Below are positions 49,792 through 57,654 of a stretch of DNA of 64,000 bases, piece after piece. The position numbers and the translations under genes were made by a program. This stretch comes from Novosphingobium sp. SG707 (GTDB lineage: Bacteria > Pseudomonadota > Alphaproteobacteria > Sphingomonadales > Sphingomonadaceae): assembly GCF_012275515.1 (NCBI RefSeq), contig NZ_JAAZQL010000001.1, positions 479,006 to 543,005 of the forward strand. The letters are read 5' to 3'. Position 1 is the first letter of the stretch; every line of letters begins with the position of its first letter. A model generated the notes under the pieces. That model saw only the letters and a program-made list of their open reading frames with translations. It ran no database searches and was not told the DNA's origin.

Positions 49792-50861
49792 GGGCGTTTT
49801 CCGGACACGAGATGTTGGCTGAAGAAGGGCACGACCTGCTCCTGAAACCGGAAGGCGACGCGGTTGGTGTGATCGCCTTCATAGATGGTGAAACTGTTGG
49901 CGATGCCATAGCTGTCCAGCACATCATGCAGCCGGGCGGTGTCGGCCTTCAGACCGTCCTTGTCGCCCACATCCATCGCGATGGCGCTATAGCGGCGTAA
50001 TTGACCTATATATTGATCCACAAAGGACAGCGGCGCATTGGCCGCCCATTTGGCCAACACATCCTCACGCGGTTTGTAGTCGCCCGAAGGACCGGCCGCC
50101 ATGGGCAGGTCGAGATAGAGCGGCGGGTTCTTGGGATTGGGCGACCAAGCGGCTGCGGCGGCCAATGTGCCGCGCTGGGCCCAGGGCAGGGATGCGGAGT
50201 CCGACGGGCCTTTCATCGCCGCATAGGCCTGCATCGCCTCGGGCGTGACGCCGAACAGCCCGCGCGCCGAAAGACAGCAGGGGCTCATCAGATAAAGCGC
50301 GCCAAACACATCGGCATGTTTCATCCCGATCCTGCTGGCGCCATAGCCGCCCATCGAATGACCGATCAGGCCGCGGCTCTCACGCCGGGCGATGGTGCGG
50401 TAATGCGCGTCGATATAGGCGACCAGATCGCGCGAGATGAAGGTTTCGAAATCGCCCGTGGTGGCCGAACTGGAATACATCGAGCCATTATGCGCGGTCT
50501 TGCTGTCGGGAAAGACGAAAATCATTTCCTGCGCGCCCTGCGCATAGGCGTTTTCGATGACCTGGGGCACATGGATCTCGCCAGTCCATTGGCGCGCGCC
50601 GATGGAATAGCCATGCAGCGCATAGACCACCGGATAGCGCCGGTTTCTGTCGCGGCCATAGCTGGGCGGCAGTACGACCAGCACTTCGCGGTCGGCGCTG
50701 TCGCCTTCCAGCGCATGTTCGAGCGCGGCGCCGTGGACCGTGATGGTCTGCACGGTGGTGGCAGGGGCGCCGGCGATGGCCGCCGGGGCGGCGGTATTGA
50801 CCTGTGCCTGCACGGGCGCCGTCATCAGCGCGAGCGTGCACAGCAGGGCGGAGCGTTTCAT
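49788..50861 (-). CDS. CE1/esterase D-like exported esterase
   Basis: 357 residues with a signal peptide (LLCTLALMTAPVQAQ). The alpha/beta-hydrolase esterase family shows in VLVVLPPSYGRDRNRRYPVVYALHGY, the nucleophile elbow GLIGHSMGGYGASRIG and the late histidine in YEGDHTNRV. Feruloyl and acetyl xylan esterases share this fold, and the neighbouring hemicellulases make such a role likely but unproven. It leads a two-gene operon with GH27. Its 177-bp upstream gap is AT-rich and has a weak half-match to the LacI operator near 50908-50914 (CGTTATC). Confidence 0.85.
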   Translation of the reverse strand: MKRSALLCTLALMTAPVQAQVNTAAPAAIAGAPATTVQTITVHGAALEHALEGDSADREVLVVLPPSYGRDRNRRYPVVYALHGYSIGARQWTGEIHVPQVIENAYAQGAQEMIFVFPDSKTAHNGSMYSSSATTGDFETFISRDLVAYIDAHYRTIARRESRGLIGHSMGGYGASRIGMKHADVFGALYLMSPCCLSARGLFGVTPEAMQAYAAMKGPSDSASLPWAQRGTLAAAAAWSPNPKNPPLYLDLPMAAGPSGDYKPREDVLAKWAANAPLSFVDQYIGQLRRYSAIAMDVGDKDGLKADTARLHDVLDSYGIANSFTIYEGDHTNRVAFRFQEQVVPFFSQHLVSGKRP

Positions 50862-51038
50862 GGGCTTCTCCCAATTTGTCTGTTTAGTATTTCCGTGCCC
50901 CGCCCGACGTTATCCCATAGGAATAATGAGAATAAAGGCGAGGGTGGTGCGAATCATCGCGGTATTGGCATCGGCAAAGGCGAATACGGATGATTTATAA
51001 TCAGACTAAATAACGGCGCGCTTCTGTCAAGCGGATGC

Positions 51039-52061
51039 TTACTGTCCGCGCAGCGCGCGCATGATCATCGCCCGGATCTGGCCATAGCCGCCCCCGGCCA
51101 GATCGCGCAGCACGCCCCGTTTTTCCTCCGGCAAATGGGCCAGCGGATGGCCATTGGGCCGAAACACGAAATGGTCGAAATAGGCGCGAAAGGCCTCCCG
51201 GTCCGCCTGCGGCCTTTCGCCCAGCGTTATCATGGCAAACAGCATGGCCAGCATCGGCGCATCCGGCCCTATGGCAAAGGCATCCCACCAGAAATTGGCC
51301 ATGATGTTGAAAGGCGCGGTGGCCTCGACCTGGTGCCACCATAATTTGGGCAGATAAAGCGCATCGCCCGGCTCCAGATCGACCACCCGTTTGCGCGATT
51401 CGGCGCGGGCAAAGCGGGGATAGCGTTCGGGGTGATCGCGATCGCCGGCCGCCATGCTGACCGGTTGGCCCGCCAGCGTGAAATCAATCGGTCCGACATA
51501 GAGATCGCCGATCGCGTCGGGCGGATAAAGCGTGAACCGGCGCCTCCCCGCCAGCACGCAGGCAAAATTTTCATAAGCATCATAATGACATGCGACATAC
51601 GAGGCATTGCCGATCCAAAGCCGCATGGCCACGCCCTGCGGCACCAGTGCGGGCTGATGCTGGGCGACCATGCCGGGCAAATAGGCCGGGGCCACGAGCG
51701 AGCCCAGATAGGCCGAGGGCAGGGCCGGATCGGCCACACGGTCCAGCATGCGCTGCAAGGCTTCGCCGATGCCCATCTCGACTCGCTCGAAATTGAACCC
51801 GTCGAGGCCGTCGCGATAGAAATAGCGCCCATCGATGGCCGGATCGCCCAGCATCACCTGCGGCCGCTTTCCGCTGTCATGGCGGCGCAGATAGTCGCAG
51901 GCGGCCAGGTCGGAAATTTGCGCCGCCCGCCCCAGCGGCCAGTCCTGCGCATAGCCGCGAATCACCACCGGCTCTCCGGCCATCGCCACCGTTTCGCGAA
52001 ACCGCGCGGGGTCGGACAGGGCGGGATCCTGGGCGGACCATTCGCGCAGGCCTTGGGTCAT
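51039..52061 (-). CDS. Cupin-like JmjC-domain protein of the SapC/TonB-receptor locus
   Basis: 340 residues of the cupin_8/JmjC type: EPVVIRGYAQDWPLGR at the start, the iron-binding H-x-D in YVACHYDAYENFACVLAGRR and a distal LEPGDALYLPKLWWHQVEA histidine. The fold suggests an Fe(II)/2-oxoglutarate hydroxylase. In Caulobacter and Xanthomonas relatives such genes recur beside SapC, tryptophan-halogenase-like and TonB-receptor genes, as here, yet their reaction in glycan use is unknown. It lies 2 nt after SapC, clearly co-transcribed. Confidence 0.85.
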   Translation of the reverse strand: MTQGLREWSAQDPALSDPARFRETVAMAGEPVVIRGYAQDWPLGRAAQISDLAACDYLRRHDSGKRPQVMLGDPAIDGRYFYRDGLDGFNFERVEMGIGEALQRMLDRVADPALPSAYLGSLVAPAYLPGMVAQHQPALVPQGVAMRLWIGNASYVACHYDAYENFACVLAGRRRFTLYPPDAIGDLYVGPIDFTLAGQPVSMAAGDRDHPERYPRFARAESRKRVVDLEPGDALYLPKLWWHQVEATAPFNIMANFWWDAFAIGPDAPMLAMLFAMITLGERPQADREAFRAYFDHFVFRPNGHPLAHLPEEKRGVLRDLAGGGYGQIRAMIMRALRGQ

Positions 52062-52063
52062 GG

Positions 52064-52750
52064 TCAGGCGCCGACCAGTCGTTCGTTGCGGCGGCGCGCC
52101 AGCACGGCCACCTGTTGCAGCGAGCCGCGAATGGTCAAGGCGGCCTGCAGCCAGCCCTTGCGGAATAGTCCGAGGATATCTTCATCCGCCAGCGCATTGA
52201 GAGCATCGCCGCTGATCGTATAGAGCCCTTCAAGCGACACCTTGGCCCCATCGTCGAAATTGAGCGTGATATCGACCGGTTCGATGACGCGCAGCCGCAG
52301 CATTTCCTCGATAAAGGCTTGCGTCGGCGGGGTATGCTGCACCATCACGCCCACCGCGCGCTGGATCAGGCGCATCTCGTCGCTGGGGTTGCCGTCGGCG
52401 TCGAACAGCGGGATCGTGCCGCCCGGCGCAAAGCGGGGGTCTGCCAAATCCACCACAATATCAGTACCATCGGCAAAAAAGCCCTGACGCTGGATATTGC
52501 AGGGCAGAAACGCGGCATTGGCTTCATTGGCGCCTTCGACCAGCACTTCCCCCGCGGCAAAGCCAAACAGGGCGCCCAGTCCGAACCGGCCGGTTTCAGG
52601 GCTTTTGGCAAAGAAGAGCGGACAGCATGAGGCCGCTTTTTCTGCTTCAATCAGTGTGATCTGGACAAAATGAGGGTGGATTCCCGCCATTGGATGAATA
52701 CGCAGATCGCGATGCGCCACACTGTTGAGCGCTTCCAGTTTTTCCGCCAA
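52064..52750 (-). CDS. sapC: SapC-family protein
   Basis: 228 residues matching SapC-like proteins: LRIHPMAGIHPHFVQITLIEA, CCPLFFAKSPETGRF, LPCNIQRQGFF, LFDADGNPSDEMRLIQRAV. It starts with TTG at 52750, right behind GGGAGAGG, the second TTG start in the glycan region. An operator (52765-52776) overlaps the promoter zone. The name comes from a Campylobacter S-layer-associated protein, but in alphaproteobacterial carbohydrate loci its role is undefined. It pairs with the JmjC-like gene and diverges from the TonB receptor. Confidence 0.87.
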   Translation of the reverse strand: MAEKLEALNSVAHRDLRIHPMAGIHPHFVQITLIEAEKAASCCPLFFAKSPETGRFGLGALFGFAAGEVLVEGANEANAAFLPCNIQRQGFFADGTDIVVDLADPRFAPGGTIPLFDADGNPSDEMRLIQRAVGVMVQHTPPTQAFIEEMLRLRVIEPVDITLNFDDGAKVSLEGLYTISGDALNALADEDILGLFRKGWLQAALTIRGSLQQVAVLARRRNERLVGA

Positions 52751-52764
52751 TTTCCTCTCCCTTC

Positions 52765-52776
52765 GTTTACGCTAAC
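52765..52776. promoter_or_regulatory. LacI-type operator GTTTACGCTAAC
   Basis: The reverse complement reads GTTAGCGTAAAC, matching the region 4 consensus. It lies 15 bp upstream of the SapC TTG start. Confidence 0.55.
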
Positions 52777-52898
52777 TATGCGGGAAAGCGGTGCAAGCGG
52801 GCAAGCAGACTTTGCAGTTACGCCCATTTTGCTCGCTTTATGTGTGTATAATTCGCAACACCATTCAGCCTCGACGATTACCCAGACTAATTGGGCTT

Positions 52899-52910
52899 GA
52901 TAGCGCTACC
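52899..52910. promoter_or_regulatory. LacI-type operator GATAGCGCTACC
   Basis: One base off the palindromic core GATAGCGCTATC, about 205 bp upstream of the TonB receptor start, a long leader that may include the true promoter further down. Confidence 0.55.
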
Positions 52911-53114
52911 TAACTTCGCTAGAGGCAGAGTGCAAGGTGACGATACAGCACCGGCTGGAGAGTGAATTGCCAGGCAAGCAGGCCGTGTCGAACGGCTGTG
53001 CCCATGATTCAGCAGGAATCCGCAGACAATCCGGCAAGAAGGTCGGCGGGAAAAGCGCAGGTGTCATCGCCCCGGGCGGGGGAGCCGCCAGAACAGACTT
53101 CAAGGGGAGAGGAT

Positions 53115-55979
53115 ATGGCAAAAACATTAGTTTCAAAGTGGTTGATCGCCGGCGGAATGGGTGCGCTGGTGGTTGCCATGGCCGGGCCGGCCTATGCGGC
53201 CGAGCCCAACGCGGCGCCCAATGCGTCGGATCCCGAAATTATCGTTACCGGTATTCGCGGCTCGCTTCAGCGCAATATGGATATCAAACGCGCCGCATCG
53301 GGCGTGGTGGACGCGATTTCGGCCGAAGATATCGGTAAATTCCCCGATTCGAACGTGGCGGATTCGCTCCAGCGCCTGCCCGGCATCTCGATCCAGCGCA
53401 CCGGCCAGCGCGGTGAAGCCAACGGCGTGACCGTGCGCGGCTTTGGCGGCGACTTCAACGATACCCAGTTCGACGGGCGCCACCTGTCCACCGCATCGGG
53501 CAACCGCGCGGTCGATTTCACCACCATCGGCTCTGATTTCGTCAGCCGCATGAGCGTGTACAAGACGCCCGACGTGACGCTGGGCTCCAGCGCCATTGGC
53601 GCTACGCTTGATGTCAATCTGCCCAAGCCCTTTGACCGCAAGGGTTTCCAGATGGCGGCCAAGGCGGCGGGCACCGTGCAGGACCGCAACGGCAAGGTTG
53701 TGCCCTCGGGCGGCTTGTTGCTGAGCAACACCTTTGCCGATGATACGGTGGGCCTGCTCGGCTATGTGACCTATCGCCGGGCGGACACGACCTCCAACCA
53801 GGTCTTTATCCCCGGCTGGATCGGCAAGCAGTTCAACACGTGCCAGGTCAATGCCGCCTGTACTGACGCGCAGCTTTCCAATGCGGCCAACTGGAACAAG
53901 GTGGGCTGGTTCCCGCAGCAGATCGGCGCCAATCAGGTGACCACGGAAGATGCGCGCATCGATGGCCGCATCGCCTTCCAGTGGCAGGCCAATGACAAGC
54001 TGCTGCTGACCCTTGACGACAATTTTAGCCGTCAGGTCCTCCATCAACAAAGCTATGGCTATGGCGCGTGGTTCAATGGCGACGATCTGCGCAATGTGAA
54101 GTTTGATTCCAACGGCACCGTGACCGATTTCAATCAGTTCGGCACGCCGATGGACTTCAACGCGGGCATCCAGCGGACGATCAACCAGACCAACATGTTC
54201 GGCGCCAACCTGAAGTGGGAAGCGACCGACAATCTGAAGTTCGATTTTGACGCCGCCCTGTCGCGCTCGGTGCTGAACCCGGGCAACAACGGCTATAATG
54301 ACAACATGGACATCGGTTATGGCGGCAGCAATGTCGATCCGAACGGGTCCTTCGTGTCCACGCCGTGCACCAATGGCGTCTGCACCCGCTATTCGACCAT
54401 TCTGGGCGCCAACACCGGCGCGACCATGCTGGGCAACAGCGCCAACTATCTGCCCAGCATCCATGATGTCGGCCCGGCCGGCAATGCGGCGGCCTTCACC
54501 AACCAGGCCGTTATCGGCAACCACGTGATCGTGCGCGGCGCCAACTATTACACCGATCTGGTCAAGCAGTTCAAAGCCGCGGGCCGGTGGGAACAGGAAA
54601 ACCTGAAGATCGACTTTGGCGTCCGCTATTCGGAAGACAAGTTCCATCAGGAAAGCCAGAACACCTTCGTCAACGGCACCTTTGCCCGCTATGCCGGTTA
54701 TGGCGCGCCCTCGGGCCGCACCGGTTCGATCGCCCCGCTGCCCGCCAGCATTTATCAGGGCATCATCAGCACTTCGGGCTTCATGCCCGGCTATTCGGGC
54801 AATGTGGCCCCCGCGCTCATCAAGTATGACCCCTATGCGGTCTATAAGCTGCTTGATCCCACGGGCGTGGGCACGGCGCCCGCCTTTGACCCCAGCACCG
54901 TGCTGGGCGTGAAGGAGCAGACCTATGCCGGTTGGCTCAAGGTGGCGATGGATGCCGATCTGGCGGGCATGCCGTTCCACTTCTCGGCGGGTCTGCGCGA
55001 TGAATTCACTCATCTTGAGGCTTCGGCCATCGGCACGCTGCCGGTCAACCTGATTACGGTAACGACCGACCCGACGCTGATCACGGTGGGTTCGTACACG
55101 CCGCAGCAGGCGATCATCAAGACCACCAACTACAACTACCTCCTGCCCAGCTTTGATGCCAAGCTGGAGGTGACCTCCAAGCTGACGCTGCGCGCGGACG
55201 CTTCGCGCACGCTCACGCGCCCCGCGCTCAGCTATCTCAAGCCGAACATCACGCTGGGCACGATGCGCAAGGGCAGCCTTGCCGCCTCGGGCGGCAATGC
55301 CAGCCTCAAGCCCTATCTGTCGGATAACTTCGACGTTGCGGCCGAGTATTACTACAAGAAGAACTCGTACTTTGCGGTCAACGGCTTCCTCAAGTATATC
55401 TCGAACTTCATCGTCGGCGGTGTCAGCACCCAGTCGATCAATGGCGTGACCGATCCCTTCACCGGCCAGGTCGCCCAGTTCCAGGTCAACGGCAAGATCA
55501 ACGGGCCGGACGGCGTGGTCAAGGGCGTGGAAATCGCCTGGCAGCACGTGTTTGGCGATACCGGCTTCGGCTTCAATGCCAATGCCACGCTGGTCAAGAC
55601 CAATCGCAATTTCGATACATCCGACATTTCGGGTGCTGCCTTTGCGATCACCGGCCTTGCCAATTCGGCCAACTTTGTCGGTTTCTATGACAAGCACGGC
55701 CTTCAGGCCCGCGTTGCCGTCAACTGGCGCGACAGCTATCTGCTGACGCTGGGCCAGACGCAGGGCGGCACCTTTGGCGCGGAACCTGTCAATGTGAACC
55801 AGCAGGTCCAGGTCGATGCCAGCGCCAGCTATGACATCACCAAGCAGGTGACGGTCTTTGTCGAGGGCACCAACCTCAACAATTCGACCTACAGCACCTA
55901 TGGCCGCTGGTCGAACCAGCCGCTTGATACGTGGTCCTATGGTCGTCGGTTTGTTTTCGGCGCCCGCTTCCACTATTAA
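53115..55979 (+). CDS. TonB-dependent receptor, glycan-type
   Basis: 954 residues from ATG 53115. The signal peptide (LIAGGMGALVVAMAGPAYAA) is followed by a TonB-box region EIIVTGIRGSLQRNMDIKRA and the plug hallmark DIGKFPDSNVADSLQRLPGI with TGQRGEANGVTVRGFG, typical of the large Caulobacter/Xanthomonas receptors for plant oligosaccharides. The barrel ends GRRFVFGARFHY. It probably imports arabinose-, xylose- or galactose-containing oligosaccharides. It is followed by a perfect 12-bp stem-loop and then the halogenase-like and GH3 genes on the same strand. Confidence 0.94.
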   Translation: MAKTLVSKWLIAGGMGALVVAMAGPAYAAEPNAAPNASDPEIIVTGIRGSLQRNMDIKRAASGVVDAISAEDIGKFPDSNVADSLQRLPGISIQRTGQRGEANGVTVRGFGGDFNDTQFDGRHLSTASGNRAVDFTTIGSDFVSRMSVYKTPDVTLGSSAIGATLDVNLPKPFDRKGFQMAAKAAGTVQDRNGKVVPSGGLLLSNTFADDTVGLLGYVTYRRADTTSNQVFIPGWIGKQFNTCQVNAACTDAQLSNAANWNKVGWFPQQIGANQVTTEDARIDGRIAFQWQANDKLLLTLDDNFSRQVLHQQSYGYGAWFNGDDLRNVKFDSNGTVTDFNQFGTPMDFNAGIQRTINQTNMFGANLKWEATDNLKFDFDAALSRSVLNPGNNGYNDNMDIGYGGSNVDPNGSFVSTPCTNGVCTRYSTILGANTGATMLGNSANYLPSIHDVGPAGNAAAFTNQAVIGNHVIVRGANYYTDLVKQFKAAGRWEQENLKIDFGVRYSEDKFHQESQNTFVNGTFARYAGYGAPSGRTGSIAPLPASIYQGIISTSGFMPGYSGNVAPALIKYDPYAVYKLLDPTGVGTAPAFDPSTVLGVKEQTYAGWLKVAMDADLAGMPFHFSAGLRDEFTHLEASAIGTLPVNLITVTTDPTLITVGSYTPQQAIIKTTNYNYLLPSFDAKLEVTSKLTLRADASRTLTRPALSYLKPNITLGTMRKGSLAASGGNASLKPYLSDNFDVAAEYYYKKNSYFAVNGFLKYISNFIVGGVSTQSINGVTDPFTGQVAQFQVNGKINGPDGVVKGVEIAWQHVFGDTGFGFNANATLVKTNRNFDTSDISGAAFAITGLANSANFVGFYDKHGLQARVAVNWRDSYLLTLGQTQGGTFGAEPVNVNQQVQVDASASYDITKQVTVFVEGTNLNNSTYSTYGRWSNQPLDTWSYGRRFVFGARFHY

Positions 55980-55994
55980 TCGGACATAAGGCGG

Positions 55995-56023
55995 GGGCGG
56001 CGCCGGGATCTCCGGCGCCGCCC
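55995..56023 (+). repeat. Strong intercistronic stem-loop after the third TonB receptor
   Basis: GGGCGGCGCCGG (55995-56006) pairs with CCGGCGCCGCCC (56012-56023), a perfect 12-bp stem with loop GATCT. No T-run follows, and the halogenase gene starts 30 nt later. Confidence 0.6.
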
Positions 56024-56052
56024 ACCATCATGACAAGCATCGGAGCAGGGGA

Positions 56053-57597
56053 ATGGTTCACGCGGTGCGCAATGTGGTGATCGTGGGCGGCGGCACGGCC
56101 GGTTGGCTGACCGCCGCGATCATCGCTGCCCGGCATCAGGGGCGTATGCCCAGGGATTTCACCGTGACGCTGGTGGAATCGCCCGATGTCCCGATCATCG
56201 GCGTGGGCGAGGGCACATGGCCGACCATGCGCCAGACCCTGAAAAAGGTCGGTGTTTCGGAAACCGATTTCTTCCGCGAATGCGATGCCGCCTTCAAACA
56301 GGGTGCGCTTTTCGCCAAATGGACCACCGGCGCGCCGGATGACGCCTATTACCACCCGCTCGTCCTGCCCCAGCGCTTTGGTCAGATGAATCTGGTGCCG
56401 CACTGGCTGGCCGCGGAGAGCAACGAGAGCTTTTGCGATGCGGTCTGTCCGCAGGGGCAGGTGTGCGATCACGGCCTTGCGCCCAAGACCGTCAGCACAG
56501 CCGAATATGAAGCGCTGACCAATTACGCCTATCATCTGGACGCGGGCAAATTCGCCCCCTTCATGCAGCGGCACTGCACGGAAAAGCTGGGCGTGCGCTA
56601 TGTGCCCGCCGATGTCCATGATGTGATCCAGCATGAAAACGGCGACATCAAATCCATCGTGACGATGCAGGCGGGCGAGATCGAGGGCGATCTTTTCATC
56701 GACTGCACCGGCACGCATGGCCTGTTGCTGGATCGCACGCTGGGTGTGGGTTTCCGCGATTGCAGCCATATCCTGTTCTGCGACACGGCGCTGGCGGTGC
56801 AGGTGCCCTATCCCGCGCCCGACACGCCCATTGCCACCCACACGATTTCCACCGCCCAATCGGCGGGCTGGATCTGGGATATCGGCTTGCCCACGCGGCG
56901 CGGGGTGGGCCATGTTTTTTCCAGCCGCCATATCAGCGATGATGAGGCCGAGGCCGAATTGCGCGCTTATCTGGGGCCGCAGGGCAAGGATCTGCCCGCG
57001 CGCAAGATCAGGATCCGCGCGGGCCACCGCGAGACCTTCTGGAAGCGCAATTGCGTGGCCGTGGGCATGGCGGCGGGTTTCCTTGAGCCGCTGGAGGCTT
57101 CGGCCATCATGCTGATCGAGCTTTCGGCCAAGCTGATCGCCGAACAGATGCCCGCCAACCGCGAGGTGATGGACATTGTGGCCGATAGGTTCAATGAAAA
57201 GACCCATTACCGCTGGGGCCGGATCATCGATTTCCTGAAACTGCATTATGTGTTGAGCCGGCGGCGCGACACTGCTTTCTGGCGCGACAATATGGATCCG
57301 GCCGGCATCCCCCAGCGGTTGCAGGATCTGCTGCACCTCTGGCGTTATCAGCCGCCATGGTTCCATGATGAGTTTGACCGGGTGGACGAGGTGTTCCCGC
57401 CCGCCTCCTATCAATATGTGCTCTATGGCATGGGTTTCCGCAGCGAGGTCGAGCGCGACCATCTGCGCCCCGAAGCGCAGGAGGCGCAGCGCGCGCTGCG
57501 CGAAAACCGCGAGATGACGCAGAAGCTGATCTCGCGCCTGCCGCGCCATCGCGATCTGATTGAAAAGATAGCCCAATATGGACTTCAGCCGGTGTGA
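56053..57597 (+). CDS. Tryptophan-halogenase-family flavoprotein
   Basis: 514 residues. The FAD motif VVIVGGGTAGWLTA (GGGTAGW at 12-18), GVGEGTWPTMRQTLKKVG and the lysine corresponding to the catalytic Lys of PrnA (Lys82, in AAFKQGALFAKW) are present; the W-x-W-x-I-P motif appears as GWIWDIGLP, with Gly in place of the Pro. Such proteins recur beside SapC, JmjC-like cupins and TonB receptors in glycan loci, where halogenation has not been shown. It lies between the receptor and GH3 with flanking stem-loops, likely in one operon. Confidence 0.88.
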   Translation: MVHAVRNVVIVGGGTAGWLTAAIIAARHQGRMPRDFTVTLVESPDVPIIGVGEGTWPTMRQTLKKVGVSETDFFRECDAAFKQGALFAKWTTGAPDDAYYHPLVLPQRFGQMNLVPHWLAAESNESFCDAVCPQGQVCDHGLAPKTVSTAEYEALTNYAYHLDAGKFAPFMQRHCTEKLGVRYVPADVHDVIQHENGDIKSIVTMQAGEIEGDLFIDCTGTHGLLLDRTLGVGFRDCSHILFCDTALAVQVPYPAPDTPIATHTISTAQSAGWIWDIGLPTRRGVGHVFSSRHISDDEAEAELRAYLGPQGKDLPARKIRIRAGHRETFWKRNCVAVGMAAGFLEPLEASAIMLIELSAKLIAEQMPANREVMDIVADRFNEKTHYRWGRIIDFLKLHYVLSRRRDTAFWRDNMDPAGIPQRLQDLLHLWRYQPPWFHDEFDRVDEVFPPASYQYVLYGMGFRSEVERDHLRPEAQEAQRALRENREMTQKLISRLPRHRDLIEKIAQYGLQPV

Positions 57598-57639
57598 TCG
57601 CCCGGGCGCCATGTCGGCGCCCCGCCATTCGATCACACC
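57591..57639 (+). repeat. Nested stem-loop spanning the halogenase stop and GH3 leader
   Basis: An outer pair GGTGTGATCG (57591-57600) / CGATCACACC (57630-57639) encloses an inner pair GGGCGCC (57604-57610) / GGCGCCC (57616-57622). The structure includes the halogenase TGA and ends 2 nt before the GGGGAGA site of GH3, so it could influence translation or mRNA processing. Confidence 0.5.
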
Positions 57640-57654
57640 TCAGGGGAGAATTGT

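Larger units (their letters stand above)
52751..53114. promoter_or_regulatory. Divergent regulatory gap between SapC and the glycan TonB receptor
   Basis: This 364-bp gap contains two LacI-type operators, 52765-52776 and 52899-52910, one per gene. The receptor frame stays open back to 52962, but the signal peptide begins at 53115, behind GGGGAGAGGA. No other gene is supported. Confidence 0.6.

Noticed and set aside
50862..51038. Repeated CAGACTAA-like words near 50998, 52882 and 62755 as another operator
   Set aside because: The matches are short, AT-rich and not symmetric; spacing and orientation do not agree well enough to propose a site.
53133..55973. A 946-codon open frame antisense to the glycan TonB receptor
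   Set aside because: It mirrors the receptor gene, which has a signal peptide, plug and barrel motifs. The antisense translation has no domain and a composition typical of GC-rich shadow frames.
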